A stretch of 64,000 nt of DNA from Halopolyspora algeriensis. GTDB lineage: Bacteria > Actinomycetota > Actinomycetes > Mycobacteriales > Pseudonocardiaceae. The notes beneath the pieces were generated by a model. It did no database searches, was not told where the DNA came from, and saw only the letters and a program-made list of their open reading frames with translations. The translations under genes were made by a program, and so were the position numbers. Shown piece by piece: positions 25,805 to 34,062 of this stretch; position 1 is the first letter of the stretch, and the number at the start of each line of letters is the position of its first letter. The DNA is taken from positions 1 to 64,000 of the forward strand of contig NZ_QPJC01000002.1 of the NCBI RefSeq assembly GCF_003337235.1. The letters run 5' to 3'.

Positions 25805-26962
25805 TCAGAACAGCTCCCGAGCGAACAGCCCGGCCCCGGCCTTGGGATGGAAGCACGTCGACTTCGGCGGCATGACCAGCCCGGCATCCGAGACGGCCAT
25901 GACTTGCTCGACGCTGGGCGGATGGGGAAAGAACCCGATCGCGTCCCGCTCGGCACACCAGCACGTGGCCCCGCCGGTGTTCTCCGCGGCGAACACCGGT
26001 GCGCCCCGGGGCCGGGATTCGACGGTGCCGAACATCGCGGGAAGGAGCTCCTCGTCGAGCGTGACAATGTCGAGCGAGGCACGAACGTGCTCGCTCTCCC
26101 GTGGCGCGCGGAGCCACAGCCGGTAGGAACGGCCGTCGAGACGCACCGTCACGATGCCGGGCGCGGGGCTTGCCGTCTCGGTGGAGGCGCATTCCTCGAC
26201 CCGCGCGGTCACGGGCTGTGCGGCGAGCCGTTCGAGCACGTCCGACGCGGACATTCCTTCCGGAAGCGGGAGGCAGCGGTGGTAGCCGAGGATGCGCATC
26301 TCGTCGCTCGGGAAGAGCGCGGCGAGCGTGAAGGCCCCGGCATGGTCCTCGCCGAGGCGGCTGCGCCTGCCGGCGTATCGTTCCGCGGCCGCCATCCGGT
26401 GGTGCCCGTCGGCGATGTACAGCGTGTCGATGTGTCCGAGCTCGTCCTGGATGGTTCGCGCGAGTTCGGCGTCGTGCCGGATCCAGGCGGTGTGGGTGAT
26501 CCCGTCGGCGGCGTCGAGGTGCACATCGGGTTCGCCCGCCGCGATCTCGGTGAGCAGCGAGCTCAGCCGAGCACGGCTCGGGTGGGCGAGGGTCACCGGC
26601 ATGTGTTCGATACCGGTGGCCTCGATGATCTCGTTGAGTCGGCGCTCGCGTTCGGGCTGGGTGGCCTCGTGACGACGAATACGGCCGGTGCGGTAATCGT
26701 CGATCGACACCTCGACCACGACTCCGGTCTGCCGGTGCCGGTCGGAGCCCATCCGGTACACGATCACGGCCGGTGCGGGCGGACGGGTGTAGCCGCCGGT
26801 GTTGAGGTGCTGCCGTATCCGCACCGGGTCGGTGGCCCCCTCGGTGGTTCCCGCGCATCGTTGCGTGGCCACCAGTACGCGCGGCGGGCGCGTGGTGATC
26901 CCCGTGGTGCCTGCGGGGGATTCGGGCGCGGTGGTCGTCTGCTGGGCGTGGGAAGCGTTCAT
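25805..26962 (-). CDS. DUF1015 family protein
   Basis: A 385-residue protein of COG4198/DUF1015, recognisable from PAVIVYRM, the ADGHHRMAAAERY motif near residue 190, and a C-terminal AVSDAGLVMPPKSTCFHPKAGAGLF. The biochemical function of the family is unknown. Homologues are often next to phosphoglycerate dehydrogenase genes, as here: its ATG overlaps the stop of the SerA-like gene (ATGA). The coupling suggests a shared role in serine or hydroxyacid metabolism. The conserved His pair and the MPPKST tail may be catalytic (inference). Confidence 0.82.
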   Translation of the reverse strand: MNASHAQQTTTAPESPAGTTGITTRPPRVLVATQRCAGTTEGATDPVRIRQHLNTGGYTRPPAPAVIVYRMGSDRHRQTGVVVEVSIDDYRTGRIRRHEATQPERERRLNEIIEATGIEHMPVTLAHPSRARLSSLLTEIAAGEPDVHLDAADGITHTAWIRHDAELARTIQDELGHIDTLYIADGHHRMAAAERYAGRRSRLGEDHAGAFTLAALFPSDEMRILGYHRCLPLPEGMSASDVLERLAAQPVTARVEECASTETASPAPGIVTVRLDGRSYRLWLRAPRESEHVRASLDIVTLDEELLPAMFGTVESRPRGAPVFAAENTGGATCWCAERDAIGFFPHPPSVEQVMAVSDAGLVMPPKSTCFHPKAGAGLFARELF

Positions 26963-27984
26963 GAGACACCGCCGGAATCCAGCGACGACGTGATCCGGTC
27001 GGGCTGCACCGGCAGTGCGGTGTCGAGGTTGACGCAGTGCAGGACCCGGCCTGACTCGAACGTGTCGATCATCCGCACGACCTCGTCGGCCACCGCCTGC
27101 TGCGCCTGTTCGGTCGACGCTCCGATGTGGTGGGTGCCGTAGACGTTCGGATGCTTGGCCAGTTGTGAGTCGATGCTGCCCGTGCTCGCGCCCGGTTCGT
27201 CCGCGAACACGTCGAGGCCGGCGCGCACCCCCTTGGTTTCCATCGCCTCGATGAGTGCGTCCTCGTCGACGAGCTCCCCGCGCGAGGTGTTCACGATGAG
27301 TGTGCCGGGCTGGACGTGGGTGAGCAGGTCGCGGTCGATCAGCTGCCGCGTGTCCTCGGCTGCGGGCACGTGCAGGGACAGGACATCGCACGTTCGTGCG
27401 AGTTCCTCGAGGGTGTCGACGAAGCTGATGCCGATCGCCCGGGCCCGGTCGAGGGTCTCCTGGTCGCGCCCCGGCTTGGCCACGGCGTGGACCTGCGTGC
27501 CGAATGCTGCGGCTCGTTCGGCGAAGGCCAGCCCGATCTGGCCCAGCCCGACGACGCCGACCCGGCGCCCGAAGATGCCTTGCGCCCGGGAGTAGCGCTT
27601 CTTGTCCCAGCGGCCCGCGCGCAGGTCGGTGACGCTGTCGGCGATGTTGCGGTCCAGCGCCAGCATCAGGGCGCAGGCGAGCTCGGCCACCGCGAGTGCG
27701 TTCCGCCCCGGCACGTTGCAGACGTAGATCCCACGCTGGGCGGCCGTGTCGCAGTCGATGGTGTTGGTGCCCGAACCCGCTCGGATCACCAGACGCAGGG
27801 TGTCGGCTTCTTCGAGAACCGAGGCGGGGACTTTGGTGCTGCGTACGACGAGGACGTCACATCCCGCGAGCTTGTCGGGAAGCTGCTCGGTGGTCGTGTC
27901 CGGTTCGTAGGCACAGTCGTGAGCGCGCTCGGTCAGCTCGCTCAGGGACGCGTCCGGGAAGGCATCGGCGACAAGGATCCTCAT
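26959..27984 (-). CDS. D-3-phosphoglycerate dehydrogenase-like 2-hydroxyacid dehydrogenase
   Basis: A 341-residue NAD-dependent D-2-hydroxyacid dehydrogenase. The NAD motif GVVGLGQIG lies near residue 146. Catalytic Arg is in NTSRGELVDE, Glu in DVFADEPG, and the His in the late THHIGAST. There is no ACT or intervening domain, so it is the short SerA type. It oxidises 3-phosphoglycerate in serine synthesis or acts on a related hydroxyacid. It is the first gene of the unit with DUF1015. The promoter probably lies in 27985-28359. Confidence 0.8.
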   Translation of the reverse strand: MRILVADAFPDASLSELTERAHDCAYEPDTTTEQLPDKLAGCDVLVVRSTKVPASVLEEADTLRLVIRAGSGTNTIDCDTAAQRGIYVCNVPGRNALAVAELACALMLALDRNIADSVTDLRAGRWDKKRYSRAQGIFGRRVGVVGLGQIGLAFAERAAAFGTQVHAVAKPGRDQETLDRARAIGISFVDTLEELARTCDVLSLHVPAAEDTRQLIDRDLLTHVQPGTLIVNTSRGELVDEDALIEAMETKGVRAGLDVFADEPGASTGSIDSQLAKHPNVYGTHHIGASTEQAQQAVADEVVRMIDTFESGRVLHCVNLDTALPVQPDRITSSLDSGGVS

Positions 27985-28113
27985 CGGCTACCCCCTTGCG
28001 ATCGGTGGACTCATCCGGGCGGTTCCCTGTGTGTACCCAGGCCCGGCGTCGTCCATGAGTCGAGCGGTGAGTCCTGACGCGGCACCATGCCCCACAGAAC
28101 TTCCCTGTTGCTC

Positions 28114-28142
28114 ATTGCGCAAGATATTGCTTATAGCGCAAT
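28114..28142. promoter_or_regulatory. Inverted repeat in the SerA/sulfotransferase divergent region
   Basis: ATTGCGC (28114-28120) and GCGCAAT (28136-28142) frame a 15-base AT-rich spacer with TATTGC and TATAGC inside. It is the only AT-rich patch of 27985-28359 and looks like an operator over a promoter. Nothing else is supported in this 375-base gap. Confidence 0.5.
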
Positions 28143-28359
28143 GGTGGCTGCGCCGGTGGGGGACGTCAACACCCGCGCCCGAGCGGGTGGCGCCGACTCG
28201 CTCGGCAGCGTGACCACGCGTGTTTCGGTCTGCGAGCCGAGGTCGGAGTGGCTACCATGCGGGTCTGCGGTAGGCAATATCCGACTGCCATCACGGCAAC
28301 GGCATCGGCGGGGCGCGTGGGCGCCGATGAGGTCCCTGTGGTCCACGAGAGGAAACGCG

Positions 28360-29043
28360 ATGTTGGACGTGATTGGTGCCGGCTTCGGTCGTACCGGTAC
28401 CGCCTCGTTGAAAGCCGCTCTGGAGCATCTCGGCTTCGGCCCCTGCTACCACATGTTCGAGGTCATCGCCCGGCCCGAACGGATATTCGAGTGGGCACGG
28501 GCGATCGATGACGAGTCCGTGTGCTGGGACGAGGTGTTCGACGGTTATCGAGCCAGCGTGGACTGGCCGGGAGCTGCCTTCTGGCGGGAGCTCACCGAGA
28601 CCTACCCGAGCGCCAAGGTGATTCTGACCGTCCGTGACCCGCAACGGTGGTACGACAGCACCTACAACACCATCTACCGGTTCTCCGAGCAGACCCGCGA
28701 TTCCGCCGGTGTGCTGCCGGTGGAACGAGGCTTTTCCGATCGATTCTCGTCCACGATCGACCGGATCATCTGGGGCGGCACCTTCGACGGCCGTTTCGCG
28801 GATCGCGAGCACGCGATCGAGGTGTTCGAACGGCACAATGCCGAGGTACAGCGCAGCGTTCCCGCTGAGCGTCTGCTGGTCTACCGGGTCGGCCAGGGCT
28901 GGCAGCCGTTGTGCGAATTCCTCGGTGTGGACGTACCGGACGAGGATTTCCCGCACGTCAACGAAGCGGCGTCGCTGCCGGAGCTGGCGGAGACGGTCCG
29001 GCGTGAGGGCCGGATTCCGTCACCGTTCACTTCGCCGAGCTGA
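28360..29043 (+). CDS. Sulfotransferase-family protein
   Basis: A 227-residue protein with the PAPS-binding-like start GAGFGRTGTASLKAALEHLGFG (residues 6-27) and the later KVILTVRDPQRWYDS, which corresponds to the 3'-phosphate-binding strand. This is the small actinobacterial/eukaryotic-like Sulfotransfer_4 type. It would transfer sulfate from PAPS to an unknown acceptor. GAGAGGAAA precedes the ATG. It is monocistronic, with a terminator-like hairpin after it. Confidence 0.8.
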   Translation: MLDVIGAGFGRTGTASLKAALEHLGFGPCYHMFEVIARPERIFEWARAIDDESVCWDEVFDGYRASVDWPGAAFWRELTETYPSAKVILTVRDPQRWYDSTYNTIYRFSEQTRDSAGVLPVERGFSDRFSSTIDRIIWGGTFDGRFADREHAIEVFERHNAEVQRSVPAERLLVYRVGQGWQPLCEFLGVDVPDEDFPHVNEAASLPELAETVRREGRIPSPFTSPS

Positions 29044-29066
29044 TACGTCGCTCAGAGCGGCAAGTC

Positions 29067-29101
29067 GCTCCCGCGCCGGTGTTGTTTCCCGGTACGGGAG
29101 C
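29067..29101. terminator. Hairpin between convergent genes
   Basis: GCTCCCG (29067-29073) pairs with CGGGAGC (29095-29101), and inner CCGG/CCGG can extend the stem. The loop is T-rich (TGTTGTTT). It sits between the sulfotransferase gene and the end of the aromatic operon. Confidence 0.5.
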
Positions 29102-29151
29102 ACAGGTGGGCGCTGAGTCCCTTGCAGGAGGAGAAATCGGCCGGTCACCAC

Positions 29152-29814
29152 TCATTCTTTCCGCAAAGCTGAGACATCGCCCAGCAGCCGGGTGGTCGCC
29201 GCGCAGGCTTCGTCGGTGATGATGTGCTCGGTACCGGGATCGATGCGCAGGTCGACCCCGGCACCGGCGTGGGTCAGCAGCGCTGCGGTGTCTTCGACCC
29301 GGGAACGGGGAACCCACGGGTCCCGGTCGATGCTGCGCAGGACGGCGGGAACTTCTCGCAGCGGTTCGCCTTCGGGTGCTTGCCGTGGTCCCGGACCGAG
29401 ATAGCCGCCGGTGAACAGGATGATCCCGGCGAATCGCCGCGGCGAGGACAGTACGTAGTGGGAGAGCAGGCAGGCGCCTTGCGAGAAACCCCAGAGAACT
29501 GTCCGGTCCGGCCCGAATCCGACCTCGGCGAGGTGGCCCAGACACAGGTCGATGGTGTGCAGGGCCTCGTCGAGATCAGGCTGGTTGCGTTCCAGTGGTT
29601 CGAGGAACGGCTGGGGATACCAGCTGTTGCCCGCGGCTTCGGGAGCGTAGAACCGTGCCGGACTCGCACCGAAGCGCTGCGCCGTCTGCTGCATGAACGT
29701 CGGGTCCTGGCCGCGCCCGTGCACGGCGAGCACCGCCAGTTCGGCGTCGGCCCGAGCGACGCCGAACTGCAGCATGGCGCCACCGTCGTGCCTGTTCGAC
29801 AGGTACTGATGCAT
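29152..29814 (-). CDS. Carboxylesterase/phospholipase-type alpha/beta hydrolase (MhqD-like)
   Basis: A 220-residue alpha/beta hydrolase. Visible features are the AVLAVHGRGQDP oxyanion region, the nucleophile elbow GFSQGACL near residue 110, a late Asp in RDPWVP and His in PGTEHIITDE. It resembles the small carboxylesterases that accompany hydroquinone-type extradiol dioxygenases (for example Bacillus MhqD). It is the last gene of the operon, starting two bases after the stop of the flavin reductase, so translation is coupled. It may hydrolyse a lactone or ester intermediate (inference). Confidence 0.8.
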   Translation of the reverse strand: MHQYLSNRHDGGAMLQFGVARADAELAVLAVHGRGQDPTFMQQTAQRFGASPARFYAPEAAGNSWYPQPFLEPLERNQPDLDEALHTIDLCLGHLAEVGFGPDRTVLWGFSQGACLLSHYVLSSPRRFAGIILFTGGYLGPGPRQAPEGEPLREVPAVLRSIDRDPWVPRSRVEDTAALLTHAGAGVDLRIDPGTEHIITDEACAATTRLLGDVSALRKE

Positions 29815-29816
29815 GC

Positions 29817-30368
29817 TCAAGCCAGCACCGCCGCTTCGTCGAGTGCGTACCACGTTCGATTCCGGTAGACGAGCGGCGAGTCGAGGTGCCGGCCGGCCTG
29901 CACGTGCAGGACACGGACGATGACCACGGTGGCGCTGCCTGCTTCCACCCGGTCGACCGTGCGCCCGCGCAGCCAGCTGTCCACTCCCGCCAGCAGCGGT
30001 TCCCCGGTTGCCAGGCGGGTCCAGCTGCCGGTGTCGGCGAACCGGTCGATCCCGCCGGTCGCGAACCTCCTGGCCAACTCCAGCTGGTCGGAGCCGAGCA
30101 GGTGGACGACCACCGTGTCGGCGCGTGCGATCAGCGGAGTGGCCGAGGAACTCGACGACAGCGAGAACGCGAGCAAGGCCGGCTCGGCGGAGACCGAGAT
30201 CACCGAGGTGGCGGTCAACCCGGACGGTCCGCTGCCGTCATCGGCGGTGATGATGGCCACGCCCGCGGGATGGTTGCGGAAGGCGGCCTTGAAATCCGCG
30301 GTGACGGGCGTCTCCGACGGCAAGTCCCCGGTGGAGTCGGTGGGCGCGCTCGCGTCGTGCGAAGCCAT
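29817..30368 (-). CDS. Flavin reductase, component of a two-component monooxygenase
   Basis: A 183-residue flavin reductase-like protein with the FMN-binding pattern FKAAFRNHPAGVAIITA, GLTATSVISVSAEPALLAFSLS, and a late LVYRNRTWYAL. It would reduce FMN or FAD with NAD(P)H and pass free reduced flavin to the oxygenase encoded just upstream. AAGGAGG precedes the ATG at 30368; a longer in-frame start would overlap the oxygenase gene. It lies 49 bases after the oxygenase. Confidence 0.87.
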   Translation of the reverse strand: MASHDASAPTDSTGDLPSETPVTADFKAAFRNHPAGVAIITADDGSGPSGLTATSVISVSAEPALLAFSLSSSSSATPLIARADTVVVHLLGSDQLELARRFATGGIDRFADTGSWTRLATGEPLLAGVDSWLRGRTVDRVEAGSATVVIVRVLHVQAGRHLDSPLVYRNRTWYALDEAAVLA

Positions 30369-30417
30369 GTCGTCGGCAACCTCCTTCGACGTTGTCGAGC
30401 ATTCGCGCGGAAGCGGT

Positions 30418-31617
30418 TCACTCCTGTTCTTGCAGGTCCAGGAAAACCCACTGCGCATCGGGGGCCAGACCGCTCAGCCACTTGCCGCAGTTCTGCAGCA
30501 CCACCGGACCGGAGGTGATGTGCTGGGTGCCCGCGTGGAGATCGCGGAAGTAACGCTGGAGAACGCCTCGCCGCAATGCGGCCGTAGCCGCCCACTTGTA
30601 CACCGTTTGCCCCACGTCCTGCACGGACCATGTCGTGTTGTTCAGCATCAACCGGGTCAGGGTCTCCTGTTCCGTGCTGAGGAATTCCCCTCGATCCAGC
30701 GCCGCCTCGTTGTTCGCCCAGACCTCCATGGCCCATGCATGCGCCGACCGGAGCTTGCTCTCCGCGTTCGCGTACTCGGCATGGAACTGGTCGGTGTCCA
30801 CCGGGGATTTCGGTGCTCCGGTTTTCTTCTCGGCCAGGGATTTCATCTCGTCCAGCATCCGGCGTCCCACACCGAGGGCCCACCCGGTGTGGCAGATCCC
30901 GGACATGTTCGCCAGGCCCATGCGGTAGATCGCTCCGCCGTTGCGGACGTCCATCGTGGCCACGTCGTGGACGTGGCTGTCGGGAACGAAGACGTCGTCG
31001 CAGGTGTAGTCGATGCTGCTGGTGGCTCGCAGCCCCATCACATCCCAGTTGTCGATCAACCTCGCCTGGTCCTTGGGCAGGGTGAACACCAGTGCCCGAC
31101 CGTTTTCCTCGCACAGCGCGGCGGTGTGGATGTGGCTGGCCAGCGAGATGCCGGAGGCGAAGTGCCAGTGGCCGCTGATGCGGTAGCCCCCGTCGACCTG
31201 CACCGCTTTCCCGAGTTTGGTGCCCTGCCCGGCGATCAACGCATGGTGGCCGCCGGCGACATCGGGATAGAGATCGCGGGCCGCCTCCTGCCCGAGGTAG
31301 GCCGCCGTCGTGCCGGTGACCATTTGCAGCGCCATGAACGCCCAACCCGCGGAGGCGTCCGCGTAGGAAATCCGGGCGATGGTTTCGATCACCTGGCGCG
31401 GCGAGAATTCGTAGCCGCCCAGGCTGCGCGGGATCCCCACTCGGAAGGCGCCCGCTTCGTGCAGGGCCTTCGCCACCTCGTCGGTGAGCTGCCCCAGTTC
31501 CTCGCCTTTCTCGGCGTTGTCGCTCAAGATGTGGCTGATGCCGTCCAACCGCTCCAGGAGCGCATCGAACTCGTCGCTGACGTTGATGCCGGGCGTGGTC
31601 GTGAGCTCGGTGGTCAT
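30418..31617 (-). CDS. Flavin-dependent monooxygenase, oxygenase component (HsaA/HpaH-like)
   Basis: A 399-residue protein with the acyl-CoA dehydrogenase fold used by class D flavin monooxygenases (DUF/ACAD type-2 C-terminal domain). Examples are the N-terminal RVGIPRSLGGYEF, HWHFASGISLASHIHTAAL around residues 155-175, and a C-terminal AALRRGVLQRYFRDLHAGTQHI. It lacks an acyl-CoA dehydrogenase catalytic base and sits next to a flavin reductase, so it should hydroxylate a phenolic substrate with reduced flavin and O2. Seven bases separate it from the hydrolase gene upstream. With the downstream ring-cleaving enzyme it probably makes a hydroquinone or catechol. Confidence 0.84.
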   Translation of the reverse strand: MTTELTTTPGINVSDEFDALLERLDGISHILSDNAEKGEELGQLTDEVAKALHEAGAFRVGIPRSLGGYEFSPRQVIETIARISYADASAGWAFMALQMVTGTTAAYLGQEAARDLYPDVAGGHHALIAGQGTKLGKAVQVDGGYRISGHWHFASGISLASHIHTAALCEENGRALVFTLPKDQARLIDNWDVMGLRATSSIDYTCDDVFVPDSHVHDVATMDVRNGGAIYRMGLANMSGICHTGWALGVGRRMLDEMKSLAEKKTGAPKSPVDTDQFHAEYANAESKLRSAHAWAMEVWANNEAALDRGEFLSTEQETLTRLMLNNTTWSVQDVGQTVYKWAATAALRRGVLQRYFRDLHAGTQHITSGPVVLQNCGKWLSGLAPDAQWVFLDLQEQE

Positions 31618-31623
31618 GCTTGT

Positions 31624-32643
31624 TCACTCCTCGATGGGCGTTTGATCGTGCTCGGTGATCCAATCGATGACCGGTGTGATCGTGTGATCGGAGTTCGCTT
31701 CGAAGGTCAGGCCGTGCCCGTTTCCGGTGATGCCGTACTCGGGCAGGTGCACGGGCTCGGCGCGGGCGCCTGCGGTGTTCAGGAAGTCGACCACGTGGGG
31801 GGCGAACTCGGCGAAGGCGGACGAGCCGCCGCTGACCACGGCGATCGGTGTGTCGGCGAGTGCGGGAATGCGCAGCGTGGCCGGGTCGGCGCTTTCCGCC
31901 TCCTCGGGGCGGTGCAGTGGCGGGTCGTAGGTGATCCGGTGCGCGGTCAGGCCCCAGGCGAGTTTGCCGAGGCCGGGGAAGTCCGCGAACGGCGGTCCTA
32001 CCGGTTCGATCGCTGCGATCGCCGCCACCTGCTTCGGCCGGGAGTCGGCGACCAGCCATCCGACCGGTCCGCCCGCGGAGTGGGTGACCACCACGGCCGG
32101 CCCCACGATGTCCAGCAGGCGGGCGAGCCGGTCGGCATCCATGCGTTGCGATTCGGCCAGGTCCGCGGGCAGTGATCCCATGGCACCCAGCAGCTGATCG
32201 AGATCGTCGGAGCCGATGTCGCGCTCGTAGGTCCATTGGGTGTGCGTGGTGCGGGCATCATCGGGCAGGAACAGTGCCTGCGCTGCCTCGTAAGGGAACT
32301 GCTCGCCCATGGCGCCGACGATGTCCGGGTGGAGCGGGGAGCGGCCGTGGCCGCAGCGATCGACCACGTAGACCGCGAAGCCGGCCTCGACGAAGCGGGT
32401 TGCCCATCCGGGGCGCCCGTCCGGGGTGCCCGTCCAGTCGGTGCCCTGCCCACCGCCACCGTGGACGAGCACGAGCGGCTCCGGACGTGTGACCACCGGC
32501 GGTGCCTCCCAGTGGACGAACATCGGTGCCCGCTGAACGGTTCCGTGTTCGGCCTCGACCCGTTCCCCGGGGATCCAGAAATGCCCGCGCCTGACGGTGA
32601 TCTCGTGGCCGGTCGTCAGGTGTGGTGCTTGCTGCGGTGTCAT
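31624..32643 (-). CDS. Alpha/beta hydrolase
   Basis: A 339-residue alpha/beta hydrolase. The segments LVLVHGGGGQGTDW (oxyanion), VVVTHSAGGPVG (nucleophile Ser) and a late NGHGLTFE (His) are visible. Its size and insertions resemble esterase-like proteins of aromatic operons. AAGGAGG precedes the ATG at 32643. It lies between the ring-cleaving dioxygenase and the monooxygenase and may cleave an ester side chain or a ring-fission product. The exact substrate is not readable. Confidence 0.78.
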   Translation of the reverse strand: MTPQQAPHLTTGHEITVRRGHFWIPGERVEAEHGTVQRAPMFVHWEAPPVVTRPEPLVLVHGGGGQGTDWTGTPDGRPGWATRFVEAGFAVYVVDRCGHGRSPLHPDIVGAMGEQFPYEAAQALFLPDDARTTHTQWTYERDIGSDDLDQLLGAMGSLPADLAESQRMDADRLARLLDIVGPAVVVTHSAGGPVGWLVADSRPKQVAAIAAIEPVGPPFADFPGLGKLAWGLTAHRITYDPPLHRPEEAESADPATLRIPALADTPIAVVSGGSSAFAEFAPHVVDFLNTAGARAEPVHLPEYGITGNGHGLTFEANSDHTITPVIDWITEHDQTPIEE

Positions 32644-32683
32644 CGCACCTCCTTCGACGTTTGCTCGAAGCCCCGAAAATCCC

Positions 32684-33637
32684 TTAAATGTCGATCTTTT
32701 CCAACCGCTCGAAAATCTCCTCGCGGCGGTGCTCGAACTGCTCGGGCAACTGGAACCTGGTGCCCAGTTCCCGAGGGGATTCGTCGCAGGTCCATCCGCC
32801 GCCTTCGTGGGTGACGGCGAGTTCGAAAAGGGCGCCGCTCGGGGTGCGCACGTAGACGCTCTTGAAGTACTTGCGGTCCTTGAGTTCGGAAATGTCGGTG
32901 TAGCCGCGCCCTTCGATGGCGAACTTGACATCGTCCTGGTTGGTCAACGTGTCGACGTTCCAGGCGAAGTGGTGGAAAGTTCCGGCCCCGTACCCCCAGG
33001 TGCCCTGCTCGTCGGTGCGGTTGACGGTGATCTCCAGATGGTTTCCGTACTTCTGGTTGCCGATCTGCAGCGCGGCCTTGTCGCCTTCCTCCAGCAGCCG
33101 CCCTTGCGAGTGGAAGGACTCGTCGGCGAACTCCACCATGCGGTCGGGGGTGGTCACGTGGACGCCCACACCGTGCAGCCCACGAATGGCGTGCTCCTGG
33201 GGAACGCCGTAGCCCGCATGGCCGACACGTTCGTCGGCGGTGTTGCCGACGAGGACGTACTCGATTCCGGACGGGTGCCGAAACGCCAGCCGGCGTTGAT
33301 CGAACACGTCGATGTTGTCGACGTCGATGCCGTGCTCGGTCAGCCGCTGGTGCCAGTAGTTCATCGATTCGTGCGGAACCGACAGCAGCACTTCGCGAGC
33401 CTGGTTGGTGCCGCGCTTGCCGTGGAATCCCGCTTGCGCCCACGGGAATGTGGTGACCACGCTGGACGGATCACCGTGCGCATTCGAGTAGTAAAGATGG
33501 TAGATGGGCAGTGCACCGTCGAACAGGACCGTGCGCTTGATCATGCGCATCCCCAGCACTTTGACGTGGAAATCCACGTCTTCCTGGGCACCTGCCACGG
33601 ACAGGGTGACATGATGTGAGCCCTCGACGTACGCCAT
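32684..33637 (-). CDS. Ring-cleaving dioxygenase of the VOC superfamily (MhqO/LinE-like)
   Basis: A 317-residue protein of two VOC (glyoxalase-fold) modules. It starts GSHHVTLSVAGAQEDVDFHVKVLGMRMIKRTV; the second module includes LHGVGVHVTTPDRMVEF and TFHHFAWNVDT, and ALFELAVTHEGGG supplies a late Glu. His and Glu at these positions are the usual Fe(II) ligands. The family includes (chloro)hydroquinone 1,2-dioxygenases and MhqO. It is the first gene of the five-gene operon and faces the AraC gene across a 425-base promoter region with three repeats. Confidence 0.82.
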   Translation of the reverse strand: MAYVEGSHHVTLSVAGAQEDVDFHVKVLGMRMIKRTVLFDGALPIYHLYYSNAHGDPSSVVTTFPWAQAGFHGKRGTNQAREVLLSVPHESMNYWHQRLTEHGIDVDNIDVFDQRRLAFRHPSGIEYVLVGNTADERVGHAGYGVPQEHAIRGLHGVGVHVTTPDRMVEFADESFHSQGRLLEEGDKAALQIGNQKYGNHLEITVNRTDEQGTWGYGAGTFHHFAWNVDTLTNQDDVKFAIEGRGYTDISELKDRKYFKSVYVRTPSGALFELAVTHEGGGWTCDESPRELGTRFQLPEQFEHRREEIFERLEKIDI

Positions 33638-33753
33638 TGGTTTCTCCTCACCGAGTGCCGAGCGTTGCTGTTGCTTTCCGCAACCGGATCGGTCCGCTTC
33701 CGAGTTGCGTGGCGGAAACGCTAGGTCACCGGTTGAGCAGCGTTCATCGCTTG

Positions 33754-33857
33754 TGCGTGCACAGGAATGTCGAATGCGTGCACAGCAAATCCCTCAGCGC
33801 TTGCCGGCCGCGCCTCGCTGTCGTAGCAGCGAAGTGCGCTGTCGAATCCGTGCACGG
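33754..33857. promoter_or_regulatory. Three related GTGCAC boxes, probable AraC-type operator
   Basis: TGCGTGCACAG occurs at 33754-33764 and again at 33775-33785, exactly 21 bases apart (two helical turns). The second copy is part of GTCGAATGCGTGCACAG (33769-33785), which recurs as GTCGAATCCGTGCACGG at 33841-33857. All lie in the divergent region 33638-34062, which holds no gene. Confidence 0.65.
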
Positions 33858-34062
33858 ATCAGGCGATGCCGATCTTGTACCTGATCGGGATATCCCGGCC
33901 CGGGCAGCGTCAACGGCGACCGGCGGCTCATGATCACATTTGTATGGTGACGTAGATCACACTGTGCTCTGGATCTCAGCATGTCAGACTCAATCCACTT
34001 CTTCGAAAACTGGCGTCTCCGCGCGGAGGCGAGGACGAGACTGCGAGCGGTTGGAGAAGAGG

